Source: Megalobrama amblycephala (taxonomy: Eukaryota > Chordata > Actinopteri > Cypriniformes > Xenocyprididae). From it: 64,000 bases of DNA. Shown here one piece after another: positions 38,571-52,388 of the stretch. Position 1 is the first letter of the stretch. Every line of letters begins with the position of its first letter. A program made the position numbers and the translations under genes. The stretch spans positions 48,377,989 to 48,441,988 of the forward strand of contig NC_063044.1 of the NCBI RefSeq assembly GCF_018812025.1, given 5' to 3'. The notes under the pieces were generated by a model that ran no database searches, had not been told where the DNA came from, and saw only the letters and a list, made by a program, of their open reading frames with translations.

Positions 38571-41086
38571 ATGTATTTACTGGCACTTTTGATCAATTTA
38601 TCAGTTTTTTTGCATAATCAGTACATGAAACCACAGTCCTGTGTTAAAAATTGTAATTCTGATGTTGTTTGGAAAACTAATCCTATCCGAATAGGAATTC
38701 CTCCTTTTTTTCTGAAAGTAGATTAGTAAAGGACAGGAATTGATTGTGGGTAATTCAGGAAATGTCACGAGCCAGATTCAAACCTGCGGCGCCCACATGA
38801 GAACCACTGTTCTGAGCATGCAGATTAAAATGCCAGCAAAGGTCATAGTGACAACATAACAGGGTCTGTGATTTGACATATTTGGCACACGCTCTTGTCA
38901 AATCACATGACATGTGATCTTAAAGACATGAAATGAATCTCTTGATGATATTCATTTCACGCAGCACAACAAAGGTCTCAGTGGGGATTTGTGGGAAATG
39001 ATCCTGTTCTCTCGCTATATATCTCTGGTATTATTTCCAGCCTCTGTCAGTGTGTGGTTGGAAGACGAGTGATGGTTCTGTTCCAGGCTCAAGGGCATTG
39101 GGCCGATCCGGGCTCAGATTTAGTGGGCTGTTTTGATTAGGCGAGCAGGTTCTGCTATCAGCCTACATAAATTAGAGAGCAGCTCTCTGAATCACACTCA
39201 CAGCTCCCACTGGGCTCATATCAGCTCATAACGGATGTGTGTGTGCGCCGAGAGGCTGTAAAAAAAATACTCATGTAATAAAGTACAAGAGTATCTGAAG
39301 TATGCCTTGATTAGCTCCCAATCGGTGTTGTTCATTTACCCCTCAATGTGTGTTCTCTGATAAGGGTTTTTTACAGCTGCAAACGATTCAGGGTGTTAAA
39401 CTTACGCTGGACAGATTTACTTCTGTACATCAGAGTCACCTTTCCATTTGCTTTTTGCAAATTTAACCAGAAGGTTTAAAGTTAAACTAGATTTTGAGTA
39501 TTAAAAAGTGCTTAATCCGACAGACACGAAGCAACATAGGCAGCCTTGCTTTCTACATAGGCAGCTGTCTTCTAAAGCCTTTGCTTGATGTGTCCGCATA
39601 AGTGCAATGGAAAGACTAGAAGTGCAACTTAAAAAAAAAAGTTAAGAACTTTTCAAATTGACAAAGAAATAACGGTTTGCCAACTCATTTTTTTAAGTGG
39701 TTAAATGTAACAATAAATTCATAATTTGCATTTTTATTAGCAATTACAATTTGTTTTTTGGCATCCATTTTGGGTGATTTTCTTATAATTTTGCCTGTCA
39801 TGTTCGGAAAATGCCATTGGACAAGTTCATACATGGTAGCAGTCAATATAGTTTTAAGTTTTAAGAATATGGGATTTGGGCAATAGTTTTTTTTTTTTTT
39901 TTTTTTTTTTTTGCATTTAAAATGATATATTAATGTAATACATTAATTATAAAAAAGTTTTATTGTTACATTTAATTGCATTTTAAACATTATTAAATAA
40001 ACTGTTTTAGATATGGCTATGTATTTATTTATTTTATTGATAACGTGATTTGTGTCTGTATATGTTGTATTTAAAATTTATTAATGTATTGTCTTATGGC
40101 CATTTCATTTTTTTCTATTTTTTTAAATTACTCAATTATAACAGGTTATTTTAAGTGGCTCTTTTAGTCCACAGTAGGATGTATGACCTACAAGTATCCA
40201 CACCTATGGTAAGGCAAGGCTCCGTTTCACATCCCAGTTTATATAAATTTATGATGCAGCCTTAGATTTTCACCAAAACAAGATGTTGAGAGCCTTCATA
40301 AAACAGCGTCATCCTTTTAAAGACGTTTAATTTGCTGCATACTGGTTGGACTTAGTTTGAATTTATAATACACCTGCTCTCCTTCCACTCTTCTTTACAG
40401 TAAGCCGGTCCTTCTCCACCCCCTGCCATCGAACCCTCTCATACCTTCAGTGAGGGATAAATTTAAGCCTCCTGCACTTGGGTTGACCGATCCGGTTTCT
40501 GCCACCTCTCTCTCTCCCACCTTTAAGCCTGTTCCATCTCTTCACCTCTCTCCCACTAAGCATTCTTTCATCTCCCTGAGGAAGCGGGCTGCACCATAAA
40601 TCCGCTTTTCTGATGTGTCCTCTGCTTGTGCTGCTTTTCCTTATCGAAGGCACAGTATTCCTCAGAGTGTCGTCACGGTGACACTGCATCCACCTCTCTG
40701 GCAGCTCTCAATCCTGTCGCTGTCATTGCATCGTATGTCATGTGACAAGAGTGATATAACATGTGAGACCCCCCTAGGTAAGAGCAGGTGCATGCTGATT
40801 ACGCTTCAAATGTATCATAAACTAGCAACACTTTACAGTTACATGGCCTAGTTTAATTTTACGACAGTTTAATGTGCCATTTTGAAAATGGCTATATTTG
40901 TTATTTAAAAAGAATACATTTATATGAAATATTGAAAAATCTAAATGTTGCTTGTGCTGAGGTGTGTGCCCACATTTCCACTGACTTGAACTGAACAATG
41001 AAGTAACTAATCTTTTTTTTCCAAGTTACTTTTATTATTTAGAAAAATAATAGTGTGTGTGTGTGTTTTTGTTTTTTTATATATAT
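38571..41086. other. Intronic DNA; unique GC-richer stretch and a pyrimidine-rich block
   Basis: Positions 39000-39250 are repeat-free and GC-richer, a possible conserved non-coding element. A poly-T run lies at about 39889-39912. At 40381-40400 a strong pyrimidine tract and cag resemble an acceptor, followed by a proline-rich open frame that ends in TAA at about 40599. Its phase does not match the TANC2-type exons. Confidence 0.3.
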
Positions 41087-42170
<1,084 letters not shown>

Positions 42171-43516
42171 ATGTATACATAAAAAATACATTTAAAATGT
42201 TATATTGTGAATTAACAAAAATATATGAATCATTTTTAAGTAATAAACATTAAAAAAAAACTTTATAAATAATAATGTAATATTTAACATTAAGTTTATT
42301 TGCATTTTTTATTATTTAAAAATTATTTATTATATAAAAATCATTTTATATTTCAAGAGTTTTGCAGTGCAGCAACAATAGAAATGAAATGTAACTGAAT
42401 GTGCATCACATTGCATTGCAACATGCACTTTTAAAGTAGACTGATATTTTAGATTGCAACAGTAGCAAACTAGTTTTTCATTTCTTACTTCAGGCACATT
42501 ATGTGGCATCCAGTATTGGCAGCCTGTTGGTAGAGTGTATTAGCGAACTGGAAGAAAGCACAACTAAAGTAAAGTGTGTCCGTGTTGTCTGTATATGTGG
42601 TAACTAGCAGGTGGGTGCTTCATTCATCAGTCTTTCCTCTCCTTTCTTCTCTTCCTGTCTGTGCCATCTGTCGCTGTGGCCAGACTGGGCGCAACATGGC
42701 CTCTTCCTGTCTGACGCCATTCTATGACGCAGCCTAGCTGCAGTGGACACACACTGCGAATTCAGGCAGCATCTAAAATTCTTCAAAGGATCTCATACAG
42801 AATAGAAACAAAGGACATTGCATTTTCTGTGTTCATTTTGAGTCTTATTTGTTCATTGTAGTCACTGGCTTTCATTCACACACTCTATAGCTGATTCTGC
42901 GGCATTGAAGCGGGTAGTGTCTGATGATTAACGCCTGAGGGTTCGGCTCAGCTCTCTTGCCGTCTGCTTCTGTGAAACGCATTCCACTTCAGTCCACGTC
43001 CTGCACTGCAGTAGCATTGAATTCAGGAAGACACAATGAACAATTCCACATCTGACAGCTCGTCATGTCTCTAAAGGAGGATTTATCCTCTTCTATTGAG
43101 GCGCGAGAGAAAGTGAGAGTGTTTAGAGTGTCTCAAAGGAGTCTTGAACCACAAAAACTGCCTCATTTGATGAGAGAGAATGAAGAGATGAATTCTTAGG
43201 GCGTGGCTCTGATGTTTTTAGATGCAAATCTAATGAACTACCTACCTAGGCAGCGTTATTGGACATCATGGTTGCATTTGGGCATTTGAATTTGGGTATG
43301 ATGGCCAAATGATGTCTAGGGAGCTCAAAATCTACACCTTTGTGTTTTATTTATTCAAGCGTTATGCCAAAGAAGCTGAACCACAGTGAGACGGGGAATG
43401 AGAGAAAGAGGTGAGCCGTGGTCAGATATGAAATGCATGAGAGTGCATGATGAGGATGTTGGGTGGGGCTGATGGATGGAGAAGAAAATGGGTTGAAGAA
43501 TCTGTAGTGGAACAGA
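42171..43516. other. Intronic DNA, nothing recognised
   Basis: No splice-supported exon. Ordinary mixed composition. Confidence 0.4.
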
Positions 43517-43540
43517 GAGAGAGAGAGAGAGAGAGAGAGG
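43517..43540. repeat. (GA)n microsatellite
   Basis: About 12 GA units. Confidence 0.9.
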
Positions 43541-43997
43541 AGGAAAAGAGATTGCTTGACATCAGCAGAGTCCAGACCCCACCCAGCCACAGCAGTGCAA
43601 ACACACACAAACACAAACACGGTAGATTTACTGAATGGTAAATACAGGAAGTGTACTAATGTGAGACTAAAGTAGTTTTTTTCACAACACTCTGATCTCA
43701 CTGGTCTTATAAGAGTCAAATGCGAGTCATTATAGTCCCTCTGTAGTCAACAATTTTATCCCTTAAAACTCATCTTTGATCACCAAAATGACATATTTAA
43801 ATGTTTTTTTCCTGTGAAAAAATTATTAATGCCTTAAAATAGCTTGAATGTAACTCTACACCCTTGCTTCATTTAGTGAATATACTAATTAGCTCCACCT
43901 CCACTCACTCGCATGAGCTCAGAGATCCACTCGGTCAACTTCCTGAGGTAAACACTGCACAAGGGGATTGATTTTTACAACACTGGATACATAACAG

Positions 43998-44020
43998 TAG
44001 GGTTGGGAACCGAGAACCGG
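43998..44020 (+). repeat. Truncated end of another hAT-like MITE
   Basis: 'tagggttgggaaccgagaa' matches a fish MITE terminus that I recognise. It is cut after about 23 bases, where family A copy 4 begins in mid-element. Confidence 0.45.
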
Positions 44021-44890
44021 TCTCAAACTCCATTGTTTCCTCCTTCTTATATAAATCTCATTTGTTTAAAAAAACCTCCGAAGAACAGGCGAATCTCAAC
44101 ATAACACCGACTGTTACGTAACAGTCGGGGTGTACGCCCCAATATTTGCATATGCCAGCTCATGTTCAAGGCATTAGACAAGGGCAGCCAGTATTAATGT
44201 CTGGATCTGTGCACAGCTGAATCATCAGACTAGGTAAGCAAGCAAGAACAATAGCGAAAAATGGCAGATGGAGCGATAATAACTGACATGATCCATGATA
44301 ACATGATATTTTTAGTGATGTTTGTAAATTGTCTTTCTAAATGTTTTGTTAGCATGTTGCTAATGTACTGTTAAATGAGGTTAAAGTTACCATCGTTTCT
44401 TACTGTATTCACGGAGACAAGACTGTCGTTATTTTCATTTTTTAAACACTTGCAGTCTGTATAATTCATAAACACAACTTCATTCTTTATAAATCTCTCC
44501 AACAGTGTGTAATGTTAGCTTTAGCCCCGGAGCAATATCAAAATCATTCAGAATCAAATGTAAACATCCAAATAAATACTGTACTTACGCGATTAGACAT
44601 GTTGCATGACGAACACTTTGTAAAGATCCATTTTGAGGGTTATATTAGCTGTGTGAACTTTGTTTATGCAACGATAGAGTCGAGAGCTCGGGAGGGGGCG
44701 GAGAGTACGCGATTTAAAGGGGCCGCAGCATGAATCGGCGCATTTCTAATTATGCCTCAAAATAGGCAGTTAAAAAATTTAATTAAAAAAAATCTATGGG
44801 GTATTTTGAGCTGCAACTTCACAGGCACATTCAGGGGACACCTTAGACTTATATTACATCTTGTAAAAAAACATTCGATGGCACCTTTAA
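44020..44890 (-). repeat. Family A TTAA element, copy 4 (left end missing)
   Basis: It matches copy 3 from 'gtctcaaactccattg' to GGCACCT and TTAA at 44887-44890. The palindrome is at 44107-44128. The AGGTGCC left end and about 75 bases are replaced by a foreign MITE terminus. Confidence 0.83.
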
Positions 44891-44894
44891 TACT

Positions 44895-45205
44895 TTCAGC
44901 AAGGAGAGTAAAGACATTCTGTATAATGTTACAAAATATTTCTATTTCAAATAGAAATAGTTTTTGTTTCCACAAAAGTATTAAGCAGCGCAATAGTTTT
45001 CAAAATTGATAATAAATATTTCTTATGAATGAATTTTTGTAGGATCATGTGACACTGAAGACTGGAGTTATGGCTGCAGAAAATCCAGCTTTGTATCACA
45101 AGAATAAATTACATTTTAAAATATATTAAAATAGAAAATAGTTATTTTAAATTGTAATAAAATTACACATTTTTACTGTATTTTGATCAATTAATTGCAG
45201 TCTTG
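44895..45205 (-). repeat. Family C fragment
   Basis: It shares 'ggatcatgtgacactgaag' and the following arm sequence with complete family C copies. Both ends are lost. Confidence 0.7.
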
Positions 45206-45925
45206 GTATTTATTTATTTATGTAAGACTTAAATCAAACAATATGTCCTACTGAACCCAGGTCTGCATCAAAAACACAATATCAGTGCTCAAAAAGTAAT
45301 GGCTTTCTGCTTTATCCATTTCCTATAAATCTGTCCAGTCAACAAGAGTGAAGAAAAGAGCAAAACACAAATCAACATCCCCAGCCATCTAAATTTTTAG
45401 TTATAGTCATCATTTTTGTCCGTTTTGAGTCTGAACCCGAGTTCTGAAGTCTGATTTTCACATTGTGCTTTGTTGTTCTGAACAACAGGCAAACATACAT
45501 ACTGTACTAGTATTAGCAAACATGTCTTTTCTGGTTGCTTTTCTACTTTCATGGCAGAGTTGACTTTGAAGTCAATCTTGCTAAGCAAACTAGTGTGCCG
45601 TCGAAACTGTAAAGGTGTATCAGTGTTTGTGTGTAAGGCACAATATGTCCGTACACACAAATATAACAGCTACAGGCGTTTGACAGCATGTTCAATCTCT
45701 CCCTCTCTCTTCCTTTCGGTTTCTAATTCTGGAGGTGTCGTCTCTTCAGGAACACTGATAGCAGAGTGTTAATAAGCTGAACTGACTAACTGTGTGCGTT
45801 TGTGACTCTGACATGCAAATGAGTCTTTACATCCAGTAGGCTCTTTTTTTTTATTGGTCGCTTGAATGTATTTGCTAACGTAATTCATTCTGGAATTGAT
45901 TTGTGATCTCTGTCTCACTCTCCAG
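45206..45925. other. 3' end of the long intron
   Basis: No repeat is recognised. It ends in the pyrimidine-rich 'tctgtctcactctccag' acceptor. Confidence 0.6.
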
Positions 45926-46108
45926 GCAGTGACTCTGTGGAAGGCGAGTGTGTGTTCGAGGGGGATTACGCTGTCCCTCCTCTCCCAGTGACCGAGGGCA
46001 TGCAGCACATTCGGATCATGGAGGGTGTGTCGCGCTCTCTCCCCTCCTCACCCCTGCTGTCCCACCAGGCCCTCAACATGCGTCTGCAGCCCCTAAAGAG
46101 ACTGCCAG
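45926..46108 (+). CDS. tanc2: TANC2-type scaffold protein, second coding exon
   Basis: This 183-base exon lies between a tctccag acceptor and a GTAACA donor. It enters and leaves in phase 1, and all 61 codons are open. After the junction glycine it reads SDSVEGECVFEGDYAVPPL, then PVTEGMQHIRIMEG, then VSRSLPSSPLLSHQ, and ends LQPLKRLP plus one base. The DYAVPPLPV..EGMQHIRIMEG and SRSLPSSPLL segments are recognisable TANC2 N-terminal sequence, and TANC1 shares the SLPSSPLL core. The region is predicted to be disordered and precedes the NTPase, ankyrin and TPR domains, so no catalytic residue is expected. The serine-proline cluster is a plausible phosphorylation site. As a symmetric phase 1-1 exon it could be skipped without shifting the frame. 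The following exon was not found in this window. Confidence 0.87.
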
Positions 46109-46403
46109 GTAACATTGCTTGTGTTTGTAAGAGTGTGCAGGCTTATGTGTGCTGCAGATGTATTTGCGTGGCTTGTATATGGTTTGTGTGTCAGCGAGAA
46201 CCACCTCCTGTTTCCCATCTCAAACACTCCAGCTGAATGCCAGAACTCCCGCCGAGAGCACAAATGCCTTCACCTTACACACCGGGGAGAGTGTGAATGA
46301 GTTTGACAATGTAACGAAGTAGCAATGTGTTATTTTTAGGGTTGTGAATTTATGTTTGTTTAGTGTGATTTAATTGTTGAAAATTGCATCAAAAGTGGTC
46401 TGC

Positions 46404-46745
46404 ATACAGTTACCATTTAAAAGTTTGTGGTCATTAAGATCTTTTTAAAATATGTTTAGAAAGAAGCCTCTTGTGCTTACCAAGGCTGCATTTAATCAAA
46501 AATACAGTAAATATTATAAAAATATTATTACAATTTAAAATATGTGATTTCTGTTTTAATATATTTTAATAAGTAATTTGTTCCTGTGATGCAAAACATC
46601 ATTATTCAAATCTTCAGTGTCACATGATCCTTCAGATGCTGATTTGGTGCTCAAAAGTTCAAAAGATCAGCATTTATTTGAAACAAAAAACATTTAACAA
46701 CATAAATGTCTTTATTGTCACTTCAATTTAACGCATCCTTGTTAA
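46404..46745 (+). repeat. Family C fragment
   Basis: It carries 'taccatttaaaagtttgtgg', 'gtgcttaccaaggctgcat' and 'cagtgtcacatgatccttcag' in the family C order, with deletions. Confidence 0.72.
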
Positions 46746-47250
46746 CGTTTTAATTTCAGAAGGTGTGTGTGTGTATACATATAATCATTTTTAAGGACCA
46801 TACTTCAGCAGTTGTAATGCTTTTGTGCTCTTAATTCCTAATCATTGACACTGCACTTCTGTTAACAGCCACAAGGGTGCACTAATTATATTCTTTTCCT
46901 CCTTGAGTTGCCTTTTTTCTCTGTGGAGAAGTAGTTCAGCTGAAGGATTATTAGTGCCCCGTTAATGTTTCAGAAATGCTAATCGCATCCTCTGAGAGCA
47001 TCATGTTGTTTTCAGCGGATGCTGTTAGTGGTAGCTCAGCAACACTTTTTTCAAACAGACTACAAGCTGAAAGCAGTTGCAGCTTTGTGTTGTCTCTTAT
47101 GATGAATAAAGGCTGATAGAAATATTAAACAAGGTTAAATATAAATATCTTATTTTATACAATATCTGTATATTATATACCCCTTGCAGTCTGGTTTAGT
47201 AGTTAGCACACCTACTGTAACACTTTTTTTTCCCCCACTCCTTTTTGTCG

Positions 47251-47276
47251 TCTCTCTCTCTCTCTCTCTCTCTCTT
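47251..47276. repeat. (CT)n microsatellite
   Basis: About 13 CT units. Confidence 0.9.
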
Positions 47277-49950
47277 TCATTGTTTCCTGTCCTCCTGTTT
47301 CCTGCTCTATTCTAAAGTGGTGAAAGATCAGAAATAGGAATTACTCGGTGAACTGAGTTCAAATTCTTGTTTGTATCCTCTCTTTAACCTCCCCGGCTGT
47401 TCCATCTCCCCCCATGAGCTTGGACCACCGCCAGTGGATTTTCCGTCCACGCATTGTTTTTCCTGCTTTTATCATTTCCGAGTTGTTCCACCGTGCGCGT
47501 CCAGGCCAGCCTGTCTGCGGAAGCTCCGTCCAAACACAATGACTTGTTTTCAGCCACACTCTCCTGGAAGCAGGACAGCACGGAGAGTGTGATTTCCTTC
47601 TCTTTCCGTGTCCTGTAATGTTCGTCCAGCCCTTTGCTACACAGAACATTGGCTTACTGTTCATTTTCCTCCCACAATAATTTTCATGTAATATTTGATT
47701 TTAGCCAAAAAGCACTGGATGTGTTTCACCTGCCTGCTGAGTATACAGTACAGTATCTACTTACATACTGTATAACTTGTGTGGTAACACTTCAGTATAG
47801 GGAGCACGTATTCACTATTAAGTACAACTTTTGCCTCAATTAACTCCTAATTTACTGCTTATTAACAGTTAGTAAGGTAGTTTTTGTAGTGTTTAAATTT
47901 AGGTAATTGGTAGGATTAAAGTATGTAGACTAAGGTCATGCAGAGAAAGGCATTAATATGTGAGGCTGTGCTGTATCGCGAATAAGTCATGGCTGAAGGG
48001 CGTTATTAGGCACGACGCAAAGTGAATACAACACTAGCCTCAAGTACCTTATTGCTTTTATAAAAAGGTTACCACACAATACAAATATTAAAGCCAAAAA
48101 TATGTATCAATGCAACATTCATGAAGTAAACTTTGACTGAAAGCCTTCCTTCCGCCAGAAAAAATAGTCCCTGACCGTGAACAGTAACAGAAGTTACATT
48201 ATTACGCCATTAGATGGCAGCAAAGACTGTCTTTATGAGTGTGTCAGTCAGTAGTGAAGACTTTTATATTGAAAAGACTGAATTGTTGTGACCCGCAACT
48301 GACAAATGCTTTGACTAGTGCTGTCAGTCACAGGAAAACCCCTTAACTGTTAAAAGGACAAGATAATACATCGGACATTTAAACAGATTTTTTTATTATG
48401 AACATATGAATGACCTGAAGGAAAATGCTAAATCTGAATGCAAGTAATAAACTCACTCAATTGATCTCTTGAAAAAACACTTATAAAAACTTGCTCAATT
48501 GATAAAACTCGGCTATTGACCAATCAGAATCAAGGACAGGAACTAACTGTTTTATAAGTACTAATAAACAACCAATATACTAGTAATATGCAAGCTAATA
48601 AGCAATTAGTTAAAAGTGAGAATTGAACCCTAAAATAAATTGTTACCACTTATGTTATTCCACCAACCATATTAGCCAAATTTATTGGAATAGTTACCCT
48701 AATAATGTCACCCTAAAATTTTGAATAATGTACTGATTACTCTTTTCTTTGCAGTTACAATAATAGGGAACCAGACCTTTTCAAGCTTCAAAAAGAATGC
48801 AAAAGCATCACAAAAATTGTTTGTATGAGTAGCATATCAGTTGCTATATTGCTATGTAAGTCATCTGTGATACGACAGTGCTCTGTGCTAAATTTATATG
48901 CTATTCATTGAAAAAAAGACTGTTAACCATTGTAAATCATTGACACTGGTGCCCATTGACTTCCATTTTAAAATTTCAAGTTCAAAAATGACTTACATTT
49001 CAGTCTGTTCTTCTCACAAAACTATTTTAGAAGACTATATAGAATATACTGTAGTATACATGTTGTATTTTACTTTGATGCTTTTTTGTTATTTCGGAGC
49101 ATGAAAACCCCAGTCCCAGTTCATGTTCATTATATTAAAAAAGGGACCAGGATATTACTATAATCCATATATTGGAGCATACAGCTTTGGAACAAAAATG
49201 AGGTTGAGTAAAAATGCGGAGGGATAAAACTGAATTCTTGTCCGTTAGATTTGTGCTGGCTATTAGAGGTTTGCTCTTATTTCATTGAGAATACTGATGA
49301 GTCTGTGTGTTTGCACAGCCGTCCTGATCTTACATATGCTTTCATTATTCACGCTCTCAAGTCTTTTTTTTCCCCACAAAGTACCCCACGCTTGTGCTGT
49401 GCAGTTTAATGGGCTTAAGATAAAATCTAGTGTCTTTGTCTTGAATGACTTAAGCTGCAATTACTGATGGTCATGGAGCTGGAGGGAGCCTCGGCTCACA
49501 TGATCACGTGGCAGTCCAGATGGATAGTCTTGGTAACCCACATTGGAGTTATTCTCCAGTTGAAACATTTCAGGGATTTTTCGTCCCCCACCCCCTTTTT
49601 GGTCAGAATGAGTTCCTGGAACTGGAGGCTACATTTCCACCCTAATGATGGCAATCACAGCCCAGCAACTGCTTCCGTTCCAGTGACTGAACAATGACCT
49701 TTGACCTCCCCAGCCATATTAACCAGTGCAATTACAGTAATCACCAGCATTCTGAGAGTTTTTAATTGCGTACAGGTAAACATGCACACACATACTTGCC
49801 CTTCAAAAGCCTCATATAATGCATAAAGGATGTGACCTTTGCGATGTCTTTAATATGTGTTGGTCCAATCTGTTAATGCATTTTTCTAGTTAGTTCTAAC
49901 CATACAGAACCCCCTAAAGGGACATGGTGATGGAAAAAAGAGGAATATAT
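47277..49950. other. Intronic DNA, nothing recognised
   Basis: The 47371-47660 stretch is GC-richer and open in several frames on both strands, without credible splice sites. The remainder is AT-rich. Confidence 0.35.
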
Positions 49951-50881
49951 ACAGTACAGTCCAAAAGTTTGGAACCACTAAGATTTTTAATGTTTTTAAA
50001 AGAAGTTTCGTCTGCTCACCAAGGCTACATTTATTTAATTAAAAATACAGTAAAAAACAGTAATATTGTGAAATATTATTACAATTTAAAATAACTGTTT
50101 TCTATTTGAATATATTTCACAAAGTTATTTATTCCTGTGATGCAAAGCTGAATTTTCAGCATCATTACTCCAGTCTTCAGTGTCACATGATCCTTCAGAA
50201 ATCATTCTAATATGCTGATCTGCTGCTCAAGAAACATTTAATGTGTACAATTGTACAAAATATTTGTGTACAATATTTTTTTTCAGGATTATTTGATGAA
50301 TAGAAAGTTCAAAAGAGCAGTGTTTATCTGAAATCTAATCTTTTGTAACATTATAAATGTCTTTACTGCCACTTTTGATTGATTTAATGCATCCTTGCTG
50401 AATAAAAGTATTAATTTCTTTCATTTTCTCTCATAAAAATAAAAATTCTTACTGACCCCAAACTTTTGAACGGTAGTGTATAATGCTACACAAGCTTTGT
50501 ATTTCAGATAAATGCTGTTCTTTTGAATTTTCTATTCATCAAGGAATCCTGAAAAAAAGTACACAACTGTTTTCAACATTGAAAATAATCATAAATGTTT
50601 ATTGAGCAGCAAATCATCATATTTGAATGATTTCTGAAGGATCATGTGACACTGAAGACTGGAGTAATTATGCTGAAAATTCAGCTTTGCATCACAGGAA
50701 TAAATTACTTTGTCAAATATATTTAAATAGTACACAGTTATTTTAAATTGTAATAATATTTCACAATATTACTGTTTTTTACTGTATTTTTAATTAAATA
50801 AATGTAGCCTTGGTGAGCAGACGAAACTTCTTTTAAAAACATTAAAAATCTTAGTGGTTCCAAACTTTTGGACTGTACTGT
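49951..50881. repeat. Fold-back family C element, copy 2
   Basis: The ends ACAGTACAGTCCAAAAG and CTTTTGGACTGTACTGT match copy 1 exactly. It is 931 bp, with mirrored arms. The flanks are TATATA on the right and 'aatatat' on the left, consistent with a TA-rich target. No transposase. Confidence 0.9.
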
Positions 50882-50904
50882 ATATATAAATAATATAAGT
50901 TTTG

Positions 50905-51062
50905 TGTTTCCAGAGAGACACTCTTTGCGTTTCCTTCACAAAACTTTTGCATTCCCCATAGAAACTTTGCATTCTCTTGCAAAGAACACAAAAGTTTGTG
51001 AGCGAATTCAAAGTTTCTTTGGAAACGCAAAACATTTGTGAGAGAACGCAAAAGCATTGGTG
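50905..51062. repeat. Small inverted repeat with 'ttgcgtt' and 'aacgcaa' words
   Basis: The left half ('ctttgcgtttccttcacaaa') and the right half ('tttggaaacgcaaaacattt') are inverted over about 150 bases. It resembles a dispersed short repeat but the family is unnamed. Confidence 0.5.
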
Positions 51063-51121
51063 TAATTTTTCCTCCCATCTAATTTCTTGTCTTCCTATTT
51101 CATATTAAGTGAGATAACCGT

Positions 51122-51335
51122 GTTCACGTCCAGCAGATGAATGGGTTGATGAAGTGATGGATGGGTGGATGAAAGAATAAGTGCATGGATAGATGAATTA
51201 GGGAATTAATGGATGAATGGATGTGTAAATGAATGAATGGATGGATTGATGGGATGAATGGATGATTGAATCAGTCAATAGATTTTTGGATGAATAGATG
51301 AATGAGTGAGCAAAAGGATTGATGGATGAGTGAGT
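51122..51335. repeat. Degenerate (GATGAATG)-type minisatellite
   Basis: Imperfect repeats of 'gatgaatggatg' with changing phase. They stop at the family C fragment and resume in related form at 51737-51870. Confidence 0.75.
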
Positions 51336-51339
51336 GAAT

Positions 51340-51736
51340 ACACTATTGTTCAAAAGCTTTTGATCAGTAATAGGATTTTTTTAACTTCTGTTTGTCACTA
51401 ACACTTTAAAATGATCAAAAGTGTCAGTAAAGACTTTTATAATGTTGATTTGTTTCCTGAGCATCAAATCAGCATATTAGATTGATTTCTGAAGGATCAT
51501 GTGACACTGAAGACTGGAGTAATGATGATGAAAATTCACAGGAATAAATTACATTTTAAAATAGAAAAGTTTCTTTTAAATTGTAATATTTTACAATATT
51601 CCTGTTTTTACTGGTTTTTTTTTTTTTTTTTTTTTTTTTTTGGATCAAATAAATGTAGCTTCGGGAGGCATAAGACACTTCTTATCTTAAGAAAAAAATC
51701 TTACCAATCCCCAACTTTTGAATGGTAGTGTAGATG
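51340..51736. repeat. Family C fragment inside a GATG minisatellite
   Basis: It begins 'actattgttcaaaagctttt', ends 'ccccaacttttgaatggtag' and contains the usual 'ggatcatgtgacactgaag'. It contains a poly-T run at about 51617-51641. Confidence 0.75.
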
Positions 51737-51870
51737 AATGGATACATTAGTGGATGGATGTTGGAATAAGGGGATGGAAGATTGAATGGATGAGTGTGTG
51801 GATGGATGGATGGATGGATGGATGGGTGGGTGGGTGGGTGGATGGATGGGTGGGTGGGTGGGCGGATGTG
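51737..51870. repeat. (GGAT)n/(GGTG)n tandem repeat
   Basis: Four-base units drift from GGAT to GGTG along the array. Confidence 0.88.
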
Positions 51871-52388
51871 TGCTGCATGAAAATTATACCTATGACTGGG
51901 ACATATGGCAGTAAGAAGGGATAGAGTGTGAAAGATGATTATGCAGTGTGTATGTGCTGACTTTGACACTCAGTGTGTTAATAAGCTGCTCTGGCTTAGT
52001 GTGTTTGTGTGTGCGCTTCATATTCAAATGAGCTTGTATGTCTTTTGGGCTTTTCTGATCGGCTGTTGTGTGAATCTTGTGGTTATTGAGCCACTCTTAA
52101 TCAATTCAGAGCAGTCCACAAACTGATCTCAAGAGGGTCTCAAGGAATTCCCAAAGATTACCATATTATACAAAATGAACATATGGAGAAGGTAGCATGT
52201 ATATGGGTTTTAGTATCTCATATGGTGTGACTCCGCCACCTTTGCGTCGTTAAGCACCCGCTCGTCATGACAACAGCATCTCTGAATGAGTGACGCGTTT
52301 CCCTGGGCTCTTAAGCAGTGTTGTCCTCGTCACTCTCACTCGATCTTTCCCACTCTCTCCCTCTTCTTGTGGCACCTCTCCTCTGCAG

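Noticed and set aside
47185..47371. Possible tRNA-like SINE ('ggtttagtagttagcac' and later 'gagttcaaattc')
   Set aside because: The two box-like motifs are too far apart, with T-rich and CT tracts between them, so the evidence is too weak.
49495..49515. CACGTG E-box in unique sequence
   Set aside because: A single 6-base motif without other promoter signals is expected by chance.
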